Shown in pieces: positions 7,535 to 14,667 of a stretch of DNA of 29,157 nucleotides (position 1 is the stretch's first letter; each line of letters begins with the position of its first letter). Source of the DNA: an uncultured Prevotella sp. (lineage in GTDB: Bacteria; Bacteroidota; Bacteroidia; Bacteroidales; Bacteroidaceae). The position numbers and the translations under genes were made by a program. The DNA lies in contig CAAGEG010000025.1 in assembly GCA_900768785.1 (NCBI GenBank), forward strand, positions 1 through 29,157, in the 5' to 3' direction. The notes under the pieces were generated by a model that was not told where the DNA came from, searched no databases, and saw only the letters and a program-made list of their open reading frames with translations.

Positions 7535-8311
7535 ATGAAAAAACAAGTATCAGACATGGTCGTAGTTTCCGTAGAACATATAAGTAGGAAACACGTACTA
7601 ATAAAATTGACACAGAAAGAACGCTTGCCGGAAATCATGCCCGGACAGTTTGTAGAAGTAAAAGTGGATGGTTCGCCCAACACTTTCCTAAGAAGACCGA
7701 TATCAATAAACTTTGTTGACTATGACAACAACCAGCTTTGGTTGCTTGTAGCTATTGTCGGCGATGGCACGCAACACTTGTCGGAACTCAAAAAAGGTGA
7801 CATTCTCAACTGCATATTTCCTCTTGGCAATGGCTTTACCATGCCTCAAACGGCTGCCGAAAAGGTGTTACTCGTAGGCGGAGGCGTAGGTGTAGCACCC
7901 TTACTCTATTTCGGCAAATGTCTCGCAGACATGAATTGCGAGCCTATCTTCCTTTTAGGAGCACGCTCAAAAGACGACTTGCTCCTGCTAAACGAATTTG
8001 AAAAATATGGCAAAGTGTGTGTTACCACAGAAGATGGTAGTATGGGAGAACATGGATTTGTCACAAATCACAGCATTTTAAAACAAGTTCGCTTTGACCA
8101 TATAGCCACTTGCGGCCCAAAACCTATGATGATTGCCGTTGCCAAATATGCTAAAGCAGAAGGCATAAACTGTGAAGTGTCGCTTGAAAATAAAATGGCG
8201 TGTGGCGTAGGAGCATGCCTTTGCTGTGTTGAAAACACAACCGAAGGCAATGTTTGTGTGTGTAAAGAAGGACCTGTGATAAACATAAACAAGTTATTAT
8301 GGCAGATTTAA
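7535..8311 (+). CDS. pyrK: Dihydroorotate dehydrogenase B, electron transfer subunit
   Basis: PyrK passes electrons from dihydroorotate oxidation, via FAD and a [2Fe-2S] cluster, to NAD+. Counting from the ATG at 7535 (258 residues), the FAD-binding RRPIS is at 53-57 and the nucleotide-binding GGGVGVAPL at 115-123. The cluster cysteines lie in CGVGACLCC (223, 228, 231) and VCVC (241/243). The frame is open upstream to an ATG at 7439, but those 32 residues resemble nothing in the family and overlap the likely promoter, so I start at 7535; 7481 is another candidate. The stop overlaps pyrD by 13 nt, implying translational coupling. Confidence 0.92.
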   Translation: MKKQVSDMVVVSVEHISRKHVLIKLTQKERLPEIMPGQFVEVKVDGSPNTFLRRPISINFVDYDNNQLWLLVAIVGDGTQHLSELKKGDILNCIFPLGNGFTMPQTAAEKVLLVGGGVGVAPLLYFGKCLADMNCEPIFLLGARSKDDLLLLNEFEKYGKVCVTTEDGSMGEHGFVTNHSILKQVRFDHIATCGPKPMMIAVAKYAKAEGINCEVSLENKMACGVGACLCCVENTTEGNVCVCKEGPVININKLLWQI

Positions 8312-9204
8312 GTGTACAGATAAAAGGATTAAGCCTTAAAAATCCGGTAATGACGGCATCAGGAACATTCGGTTACGGACCCGAATTTGCTGACTTTGTG
8401 CCATTAAAAGAGATAGGTGGCATTATCGTAAAAGGCACAACCCTGCATCCACGTCAGGGAAACGACTATCCCCGAATGGCAGAAACTGCATCAGGAATGC
8501 TTAATTGTGTGGGACTGCAAAATAAAGGCGTTGACTTTTTTTGCAATCATATCTATCCGGAAATAAAGGATATAGATACCAATATGATAGTAAATGTCAG
8601 TGGTTCTTCACCTGAAGACTATGCCGAATGTGCCTCACGAATAGCACAACTTGAAAAGATACCTGCCATAGAACTTAATATTTCGTGTCCTAATGTGCGA
8701 CAAGGCGGCATGGCTTTCGGTGTCACATGTGAAGGAGCAGCGAGTGTTGTGAAGGCTGTAAGGGCAAAATACAACAAGACACTAATAGTAAAACTATCTC
8801 CAAACGTAACAAATATTGCTGAAATAGCAAAGGCTGTAGAGGCTGAGGGTGCTGATTCGGTATCGTTAATCAACACGTTGATGGGCATGGCAATAGACAT
8901 AGAAAGGCGAACTCCGTTACTTAGCATCGCTACCGGTGGTCTTAGTGGTCCGGCAGTAAAGCCCGTAGCTTTGCGAATGGTATGGCAAGTAGCCAAAGCT
9001 GTTAATATTCCGGTTGTCGGACTTGGTGGTATCTGTACTGCAGAGGATGCTATTGAGTTCTTAATGGTCGGAGCAACAGCAATAGAGATAGGCACAGCAA
9101 ACTTTATTGACCCATGTGTAACCGTAAAAGTTAAAGACGGCATCGACAAATGGCTTGATTCGCATGGATGTAAGTCGGTAAAAGAAATAATAGGAGTGAT
9201 ATAA
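8299..9204 (+). CDS. pyrD: Dihydroorotate dehydrogenase B, catalytic subunit
   Basis: This 301-residue class 1B enzyme oxidises dihydroorotate to orotate with FMN in pyrimidine synthesis. Class 1 markers are NPVMTASGTFGYG (15-27), the KGTTLHPRQGN loop, and the catalytic Cys130 in ELNISCPN; quinone-linked class 2 enzymes carry Ser there. FMN-phosphate glycines are seen in GLGGI and IEIGTANF near the C-terminus. Its overlap with pyrK supports the NAD-dependent heterotetramer. pyrC lies in the same window at 25273 but in a different operon. Confidence 0.95.
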   Translation: MADLSVQIKGLSLKNPVMTASGTFGYGPEFADFVPLKEIGGIIVKGTTLHPRQGNDYPRMAETASGMLNCVGLQNKGVDFFCNHIYPEIKDIDTNMIVNVSGSSPEDYAECASRIAQLEKIPAIELNISCPNVRQGGMAFGVTCEGAASVVKAVRAKYNKTLIVKLSPNVTNIAEIAKAVEAEGADSVSLINTLMGMAIDIERRTPLLSIATGGLSGPAVKPVALRMVWQVAKAVNIPVVGLGGICTAEDAIEFLMVGATAIEIGTANFIDPCVTVKVKDGIDKWLDSHGCKSVKEIIGVI

Positions 9205-9238
9205 ACGAGTTGCAAAAAACAACTTTACTAATATTAGA

Positions 9239-9291
9239 ATAATAGACAATACTTGCCGAATGTAAATCAGAGTATTGTCTATTATGTTTTT
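9239..9291 (+). terminator. Intrinsic terminator after pyrD
   Basis: ATAATAGACAATACT (9239-9253) and AGTATTGTCTATTAT (9271-9285) form a perfect 15-bp stem, followed by GTTTTT. Confidence 0.93.
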
Positions 9292-9368
9292 GTAAAAGCC
9301 TGTTTATGTACTTGCAAACAGCAACTATAATAGTTAAAATACCTTACTACGCATTTGGCGAGCGTCAA

Positions 9369-9444
9369 GTGCCACTTTACGACCTCTAAAGTGGCACTTT
9401 CTAACCCCCAAAGTGGCACTTTCTAACCTCTAAAGTGGCACTTT
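9369..9444. repeat. 22-bp palindromic tandem array
   Basis: The 13-bp odd palindrome AAAGTGGCACTTT occurs at 9388, 9410 and 9432, each 22 bp apart, with 9-bp spacers such as CTAACCCCC and CTAACCTCT. A partial inverted unit, AGTGCCACTTT, precedes it at 9369-9379. The array sits between the pyrD terminator and the convergent aroC end. Confidence 0.93.
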
Positions 9445-9657
9445 TCAAATAACAAACAAACGTGCTGAAAAAAATGCTTGTTTTCTTTGTGAAAAATACT
9501 CATTATCTTACAAAATACATGTGTGGGTTTTGCGATATTTAATCATGTTATTGCAAGATACCATTTATAGTTTTTGCTATTTTTGTTTCTTGTTTCTTGA
9601 TGACCATTCTTTTTGTTATCAAGATGTAGAACAAATGATAAAGGTGGGGTATTATAT

Positions 9658-9757
9658 AAAAAAGAGAGGGCAACCAAAAAGTTGCCCTCTACCAACACAA
9701 AAACTAAACTAGACTTAATTAGATGAATAGGATTTTCACAAACCCTTAATCACCGAT
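9658..9757 (-). ncRNA. Candidate small RNA ending in an intrinsic terminator
   Basis: On the minus strand a TATATTTG box (9759-9766) is followed after about 95 nt by a perfect 10-bp stem, AGAGGGCAAC (9681-9690 read on minus) with GTTGCCCTCT (9665-9674), then CTTTTTT (9658-9664). The T-tract exists only on the minus strand. No coding frame is evident. The -33 TTG is 15 nt upstream of the box, short of the usual 19-20. An alternative reading is a 3' untranslated tail and terminator for aroC, which ends at 9958. Confidence 0.4.
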
Positions 9758-9873
9758 GCAAATATACTAAATAGAAACATACAAGAGTAATCTTATGGTT
9801 TAAAATATATTAAATATAAAAACTTTTTTACTTTATATATTTTTTTAAACACTAATCTTTCATTAGTCCGAAA

Positions 9874-9918
9874 TTAGATTAAGATATCAAAGACATTGAT
9901 AATGTCTGCTTAATCTAA
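9874..9918. other. Two-stem hairpin element downstream of aroC
   Basis: An outer 10-bp perfect stem, TTAGATTAAG (9874-9883) with CTTAATCTAA (9909-9918), encloses an inner 7-bp stem, AGACATT with AATGTCT, capped by GAT. Seven nt bulge on one side and one nt on the other. It could stabilise the aroC transcript 3' end or terminate it, but no T-tract adjoins it. Confidence 0.6.
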
Positions 9919-9957
9919 TGACAGACAAGGTTTAAAGTATGTATTCCTTTAGTAAAG

Positions 9958-11040
9958 TTATATTTTTGTTGAATTATTAATAAGGTAATAGTCTAATATT
10001 GTCATAGCCGCCATAGCTTCAACTATAGGTACTGCACGTGGCAAAACACAAGGATCGTGTCTTCCTCTTGCCTTTAGGGTGGTTGCATTAGCATGAATGT
10101 CAACCGTGTTTTGCTCTTTCAGCAATGTCGCAACAGGCTTGAAGGCTATGCGCATTACAATATCTTCGCCATTGCTTATGCCTCCTTGTATGCCTCCGCT
10201 ATTGTTTGTGAGGGTGGAAATATTGCCGTTGCATGTGGTAAAGATATCGTTTACATCACTTCCTTTACATGTTGCCATGTCAAAACCTTTGCCAAATTCA
10301 ACACCTTTTACGGCATTTATGCCCATCATAGCATATCCTAAGGCAGCGTCAAGCTTGTCAAATTCGGGCTCGCCTAAGCCTTCGGGACATCCTTTTATTA
10401 TACATGTGATGATGCCGCCAATGGTATTGCCTTCTGCTTTCACGTTGGAAATGAGTTCTTCCATTTGTTTTGCAGCTTCTATGTCGGGACATCTGACATT
10501 GTTAGTCTCTGCTACATCAAGGTCATAACGGCTGTAATCTCTGTCTATTGTGATGTTTCCTACTTGCGAAGTATATGCTTTCACCTCAATACCCATAGCT
10601 TTGAGAGCCATTTTTGCCAATGCTCCACCTACACAACGGCTTATTGTCACTCTTGCAGATGACCTTCCGCCACCACGATGATCGCGTATTCCATATTTCA
10701 TATAATAGGTATAGTCGGCGTGAGACGGTCTGAAGAGGTCTCTCATATTATCATAGTCGGTTGATCTTTGGTTAGAATTGTGCACGATAAAGCCTATCGG
10801 GCATCCTGTTGATTTGCCTTCAAAGACGCCACTCAGCAGTTCCACCTTGTCATCTTCCTTTCTGTCGGTTGTTATCTTGCTTTGTCCCGGCTTGCGTCTG
10901 TCAAGTTCTGCCTGTATAAAGTCGGTATCTATGTTTATGCCGGCGGGCATTCCGTCTATTATACCGCCTACTGCAGGTCCGTGACTCTCTCCGAACGTTG
11001 TCAGTCTGAATAAGTTGCCGAATGTATTTCTCATTGTCAA
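9958..11040 (-). CDS. aroC: Chorismate synthase
   Basis: This 360-residue enzyme converts 5-enolpyruvylshikimate-3-phosphate to chorismate using reduced FMN, the last shikimate step. Signature segments are GESHGPAVGGIIDGMPAG near the N-terminus, RGGGRSSARVTISR near residue 125, and RHDPCVLPRAVPIVEAMAA near the C-terminus. It is cotranscribed behind the FKBP gene (65-nt gap), apart from the downstream aromatic genes at 18-22 kb. An internal Met at residue 3 is an alternative start. Confidence 0.97.
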   Translation of the reverse strand: MTMRNTFGNLFRLTTFGESHGPAVGGIIDGMPAGINIDTDFIQAELDRRKPGQSKITTDRKEDDKVELLSGVFEGKSTGCPIGFIVHNSNQRSTDYDNMRDLFRPSHADYTYYMKYGIRDHRGGGRSSARVTISRCVGGALAKMALKAMGIEVKAYTSQVGNITIDRDYSRYDLDVAETNNVRCPDIEAAKQMEELISNVKAEGNTIGGIITCIIKGCPEGLGEPEFDKLDAALGYAMMGINAVKGVEFGKGFDMATCKGSDVNDIFTTCNGNISTLTNNSGGIQGGISNGEDIVMRIAFKPVATLLKEQNTVDIHANATTLKARGRHDPCVLPRAVPIVEAMAAMTILDYYLINNSTKI

Positions 11041-11105
11041 AAATGTCTGTTGGTATATTGTGTTATGCCGTTGTTGTGTTTGGGACAGTTATATATGATT
11101 TTTTA

Positions 11106-11696
11106 TTAGTGGCAGTGTCCGCATCCGTCGTTACATCCATCATGCCCATGACATCCATCGTGGTTACATCCGTCATCGCAGTGGCATCCGCATGAACATC
11201 CGCCATTCATTCGGTTGATGAGACTTTGTATTTCTTCGTCTGAAGCATCACGCATCTCAATAATTTGTCCTTTAAAACGGAGTGTCTTTCCTGCAAGGGG
11301 AGGGTTGAGATCTACGGTTACTTTTTCGTTGCCTACCTTTGTTACCTTACCCATAAAGCGGTTGCCGTCTTCGTTTTGTAGTGGTATGACAGCCCCTTCA
11401 AATATATTGTCATGGTCAAAATGTCCGTTTATAGAGAATATTTCCCTGTCTAAATCAATAACATGAGCTTGTTCGTAGTTGCCAAAAGCTTCGTCGGGAG
11501 TTAGAGTAAAGTCAAAATCGTCTCCCTTTTGCTTTGTTATAACATACTCTTCAAACTTATCGAGAGCCATTCCGAAGCCGCTTAGGAACTGAAAGGGTGC
11601 GTCGGTAGAGGCTTCTTCTACAAGATTGTCATTACCATTGTCAACGGTATAAAGTTTATAAGCCACTTTGATGAATTTGTTTCTATAATCTTCCAT
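11106..11696 (-). CDS. slyD: FKBP-type peptidyl-prolyl isomerase, SlyD-like
   Basis: This 196-residue protein has the SlyD layout. An FKBP fold is split by an insert-in-flap domain: the first FKBP part ends at GFGMALDKFEEYV, then TPDEAFGNYEQAHVIDLDREIF, then NPPLAGKTLRFKGQIIEMRDAS. Residues 165-196 form a metal-binding tail with 9 Cys and 6 His among 32 residues. The family isomerises proline bonds, chaperones folding and binds nickel or other metals. The gene is first in an operon with aroC and has a consensus promoter. Confidence 0.9.
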   Translation of the reverse strand: MEDYRNKFIKVAYKLYTVDNGNDNLVEEASTDAPFQFLSGFGMALDKFEEYVITKQKGDDFDFTLTPDEAFGNYEQAHVIDLDREIFSINGHFDHDNIFEGAVIPLQNEDGNRFMGKVTKVGNEKVTVDLNPPLAGKTLRFKGQIIEMRDASDEEIQSLINRMNGGCSCGCHCDDGCNHDGCHGHDGCNDGCGHCH

Positions 11697-11723
11697 TGTC
11701 TTATTTTATTAAAAACTTGATTG

Positions 11724-11754
11724 CAAAGATAATGCAAATTGAGCGCAAATACAA
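11724..11754 (-). promoter_or_regulatory. Promoter of slyD-aroC
   Basis: On the minus strand, TTG (11752-11754), a 20-nt spacer, then TATCTTTG (11724-11731). This is a full match to the Bacteroidetes pattern, 28 nt before the start codon. Confidence 0.8.
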
Positions 11755-11815
11755 CTATTCTTGTTTTATTGTTTGCTTATTGCCAGCTAAAACTATGATA
11801 CATGCATATTCTAAC

Positions 11816-11910
11816 TATGGTGTTTGCGAGTCGTAAATATGGTGTTTACGAGTCGTAAGTATGGTCTTTACGAGTCGTAAGTATGGTGTTTATAAATCGT
11901 AAACATATAG
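11816..11910. repeat. 22-bp palindromic tandem array (about 4.3 units)
   Basis: Units start at 11816, 11838, 11860 and 11882 with TATGGTGTTT. Each holds the 13-bp odd palindrome TTACGAGTCGTAA (the first and last copies degenerate) plus a 9-bp spacer, GTATGGTGT or similar. The array lies in the divergent spacer between slyD and the gene at 12249. Confidence 0.93.
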
Positions 11911-12084
11911 TTTATTTATAGTAGGTCATTTGGTTTCATTTCCGGTTGTCGTTAATGATTAATGTCGTATAAAGTTTTAGTATGTGACAATCCTGTCATG
12001 TCAATATGTCAGGTGGCTTTATACTTGTCATAATGATATTAGATATTAAAAGCTATTTTCTTTGATTTAAGTCAAAAAAGCGGC

Positions 12085-12098
12085 TGTTTGCGCAAACA
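12085..12098. promoter_or_regulatory. Perfect 14-bp palindrome, candidate operator
   Basis: TGTTTGCGCAAACA is a perfect dyad about 40 bp upstream of the TATATTTG box of the next gene, a position suited to a dimeric regulator. Just upstream, TGACA-ATCC-TGTCA and further TGTCA words occur (about 11984-12035). Confidence 0.45.
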
Positions 12099-12136
12099 AT
12101 ACGTCAAATTGTAATCATCAGAGCAAAAAACGGCAG

Positions 12137-12144
12137 TATATTTG
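12137..12144 (+). promoter_or_regulatory. Likely -7 element of the 12249 gene
   Basis: TATATTTG fits TAnnTTTG. The nearest TTG (12109-12111) is 25 nt upstream, longer than usual, which could mean a promoter that needs an activator. Confidence 0.5.
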
Positions 12145-12248
12145 CACTGTCATTAGATGACAAACATAAATAATTTTAGGATAACGAACAGAGGCTATTC
12201 GTGAGAAAGAACCGAAGTTCAAGGTAAAAAGAAAAAATTTTAAGGATT

Positions 12249-12611
12249 ATGAAAAGATTGTTTTTAATCGTCATGGCGTTGCTCAGCATGACCATGACAT
12301 TTGCAGAGAACGAGAAGTTGAATAGCGTAGATAATGCAAACGCTTACAACATGTCTGTAAATTATGTAAAGCTTGCAGAAACATTAGATTTGTCTGCCGA
12401 CCAAACAGAGCTTGTACAGGACATACATACCTCTTTTTGTGCAGATATGATTAATGCTTCAACCGCAAATCCCGACGAGAGAAAGGAAATGGTAAAGCAG
12501 GCAATTGCTAAAGACTTGAAATTCATGCGTAATGTACTTAGCGAAAATCAGTATCGTAAGTATTTGATGCTTCTGAATTTGACTTTTAGCAATCGTGGTT
12601 TGGAAAGATAA
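12249..12611 (+). CDS. Small exported helical protein of Bacteroidales
   Basis: This 120-residue protein has a signal peptide (1-19, ending MTFA). The mature part is predicted to be all helical, with LAETLDLSADQTELVQDIH and a C-terminal LSENQYRKYLMLLNLTFSNRGL. The two segments recall the paired LTxxQ-like repeats of Spy/CpxP proteins, but the match is distant. I recognise it as a type common in Bacteroidales without an assigned function. It is monocistronic, with a long leader of about 100 nt and a terminator right after the stop. Confidence 0.75.
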   Translation: MKRLFLIVMALLSMTMTFAENEKLNSVDNANAYNMSVNYVKLAETLDLSADQTELVQDIHTSFCADMINASTANPDERKEMVKQAIAKDLKFMRNVLSENQYRKYLMLLNLTFSNRGLER

Positions 12612-12633
12612 ATAGTTGAAGGTGATAGTAGAG

Positions 12634-12676
12634 GTGCGAGGCGCTCATTTTTTTGAAGTGCCCCGCACTTTTTTTT
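12634..12676 (+). terminator. Intrinsic terminator after the 12249 gene
   Basis: GTGCGAGGCGCTC pairs imperfectly with GAAGTGCCCCGCAC, followed by eight T residues at 12669-12676. Confidence 0.85.
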
Positions 12677-12744
12677 GCTCTTATTCTTGATATTCTGGTG
12701 GCGTTAATATGCAAGATAGACATATCAACCACTATTTTTAGGTA

Positions 12745-12775
12745 TTGCGAATACGCAGATATCATGTTATCTTTG
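12745..12775 (+). promoter_or_regulatory. Promoter of a short intergenic transcript
   Basis: TTG (12745-12747), a 20-nt spacer, then TATCTTTG (12768-12775). It is the best promoter match in this spacer and points to a transcript that meets a terminator within 90 nt. Confidence 0.7.
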
Positions 12776-12782
12776 CAAAGTC

Positions 12783-12863
12783 CATTCAGATAAATCTTTG
12801 TTCTGAATAAAATTCATAATGTTTTGTATAATGTAGAAGACCGGCGCTTGCGTCGGTCTTTTT
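12783..12863 (+). ncRNA. Candidate 80-nt small RNA
   Basis: The transcript predicted from the preceding promoter starts with a small hairpin, ATTCAG (12784-12789) with CTGAAT (12803-12808). It ends with the stem AAGACCGGCG (12837-12846) and CGTCGGTCTT (12851-12860), loop CTTG, then TTT. No meaningful coding frame lies inside. It could be a free-standing sRNA or a terminated leader of the nfeD-slipin operon, although a second promoter-like sequence at 13004-13035 serves nfeD. Confidence 0.5.
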
Positions 12864-13003
12864 GTAGTATAAAACCTGCCAACGATAAAGATAACGAAGA
12901 CAGAAACACATGACAACAAAAGCGGAAACTGAAAATTTTAAGTCCCAAACATAATGACAGAGTTTGTATATAAGGCAAAATGCAAATGAAATATATTGAT
13001 AGA

Positions 13004-13035
13004 TTTGGGTTTAAATATATTTTTTATTATATTCG
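13004..13035 (+). promoter_or_regulatory. Probable promoter of the NfeD-slipin operon
   Basis: TTTG (13004-13007), a 20-nt spacer, then TATATTCG (13028-13035), one mismatch from TAnnTTTG. It supports translation from 13064 rather than from the ATG at 12980. Confidence 0.5.
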
Positions 13036-13063
13036 CAACATAATAACCCTCATTTTAAATGCT

Positions 13064-13513
13064 ATGATAGAATATTTTGCATCTAATTTGTGGCAGATGT
13101 GGTTACTCTTAGCACTTATCTGTCTTATCCTTGAACTTACCAATGGCGATTTTTACGTAATGTGTTTCTCTTTGGGAGCGGTGGCAACAGCCATATTCTC
13201 AGCTTTCGGATTTGGCTTCTATGCTCAGTTATTCGTATTTGCCATATCGTCAGTATTATGTATCTTCTTTGTAAGACCATTCGCTATAAAGTTTCTTCAC
13301 GCAAAAAACCGAGAACGTTTAAGCAATGCCGATGCTATAATAGGTCGTATAGGTCGTGTTAGTCAGGCAGTTGAAGCAGGCGGATATGGTCGTGTTGCAA
13401 TAGATGGAGACGATTGGAAAGCAGAATCTATTGACGGCATGCCCATAGAAAAAGGTTGTAACGTTAAGGTAATAGGTCGTGAGAGCATAATAATTACAGT
13501 CGAGAGAGTTTGA
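13064..13513 (+). CDS. NfeD-family membrane protein
   Basis: This 150-residue protein has two or three membrane segments (WLLLALICLILEL, then FSLGAVATAIFSAFG and LFVFAISSVLCIFFV). A C-terminal beta-barrel OB-like domain of about 60 residues follows (IGRIGRVSQAVEAGGYGRV, then VKVIGRESIIITVERV). It is the short NfeD form without a ClpP-like protease domain, which usually pairs with an SPFH protein, as here. The frame is open back to 12980, but the first 28 residues precede or overlap the promoter and are not family-like. It probably acts in membrane microdomain organisation with its neighbour. Confidence 0.88.
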   Translation: MIEYFASNLWQMWLLLALICLILELTNGDFYVMCFSLGAVATAIFSAFGFGFYAQLFVFAISSVLCIFFVRPFAIKFLHAKNRERLSNADAIIGRIGRVSQAVEAGGYGRVAIDGDDWKAESIDGMPIEKGCNVKVIGRESIIITVERV

Positions 13514-13590
13514 AATCCCGAAACGAAGAATTCAAAAACGACAAGCTTGTGTTGATAAAGATTATATATTAACCCCAAAAAATTAGAATT

Positions 13591-14544
13591 ATGAGTGTTG
13601 TATTTTATGTTTTTATTGCATTAATAATATGCGCATTAGTGATTGTAAAGAAAAGTCTTGTGATTATCCCACAGTCTGAGACCAAGATAATAGAACGTCT
13701 TGGTAAGTATTATGCAACTTTGCGACCCGGTATAAATATAATAATCCCCTTTATAGACCGTGCAAAGGAGATTGTAACCATGAGAAGAGGACGCTATACC
13801 TATAGCGATTCAATAGATTTAAGAGAACAAGTGTATGATTTTGATAAGCAAAACGTGATAACAAAAGACAACGTTCAGACTCAAATCAACGCTTTGCTCT
13901 ATTTTCAAATAGTAGATCCGTTTAAGGCAGTATATGAGATAAACAACCTACCTAACGCAATAGAAAAACTCACGCAGACAACTTTGCGTAATATAATAGG
14001 TGAACTTGAACTTGATCAGACCTTAACATCACGTGATACTATTAACACAAAGTTGCGTGCTGTGCTTGATGACGCCACAAACAAATGGGGTATCAAGGTC
14101 AATCGTGTTGAGTTGCAAGACATAACTCCTCCGGAAAGCGTGCTTCAAGCTATGGAAAAGCAGATGCAAGCAGAGCGAAACAAGCGTGCAACCATACTTA
14201 CGAGCGAAGGAGAGAAAGCAGCTGCCATATTGAAATCAGAAGGAGAGAAGACGGCAATAATAAACAAAGCAGAAGCAGACAAGCAAATGGCGATACTTAA
14301 TGCAGAAGGAGAGGCACAGGCTCGTATTAGAAAAGCGGAAGCAGAAGCCATTGCCATAGAAAAAATAACTGAAGCTGTTGGAAAGAGTACCAATCCCGCC
14401 AACTATCTATTGGCACAAAAGTATATACAAATGCTTGAAGAACTTGCTGCCGGTGAAAAGACAAAGACGGTATATCTGCCTTATGAAGCAACAAATCTTA
14501 TGGGAAGCATAGGCGGTATAAAAGAACTTTTCAAAGCAGAGTGA
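13591..14544 (+). CDS. SPFH/band 7 protein (slipin/QmcA type)
   Basis: This 317-residue protein has one N-terminal membrane anchor (about 3-20). A band 7 domain runs over about 25-190 (PQSETKIIERLGKYYATLRPG; KDNVQTQINALLYFQIVDP; RVELQDITPPESVLQAME). A long Ala/Glu/Lys coiled coil follows at about 190-265 with SEGEKAAAIL-type heptads, then a short C-terminal tail. Such proteins oligomerise into rings or scaffolds at the inner membrane. It follows NfeD at 77 nt, the classic pairing. Its substrate or cargo is unknown. Confidence 0.92.
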   Translation: MSVVFYVFIALIICALVIVKKSLVIIPQSETKIIERLGKYYATLRPGINIIIPFIDRAKEIVTMRRGRYTYSDSIDLREQVYDFDKQNVITKDNVQTQINALLYFQIVDPFKAVYEINNLPNAIEKLTQTTLRNIIGELELDQTLTSRDTINTKLRAVLDDATNKWGIKVNRVELQDITPPESVLQAMEKQMQAERNKRATILTSEGEKAAAILKSEGEKTAIINKAEADKQMAILNAEGEAQARIRKAEAEAIAIEKITEAVGKSTNPANYLLAQKYIQMLEELAAGEKTKTVYLPYEATNLMGSIGGIKELFKAE

Positions 14545-14667
14545 TTTTTTTAATCATAATAATGAGCGATAGCTGTGTTTTGTCGGTAATATACAGACAT
14601 CTTAGTTGTCGCTTATATTATTATAGTATTGAGTTATAGTGTTTATAGATAATAAACAGTTCATAAA

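Noticed and set aside
9521..9712. 63-codon plus-strand frame between pyrD and aroC
   Set aside because: No family resemblance, Cys/Phe-rich chance composition, and it runs through the terminator stem at 9665-9690.
10097..10528. 143-codon plus-strand frame inside aroC
   Set aside because: It is an antisense shadow of the well-conserved chorismate synthase gene.
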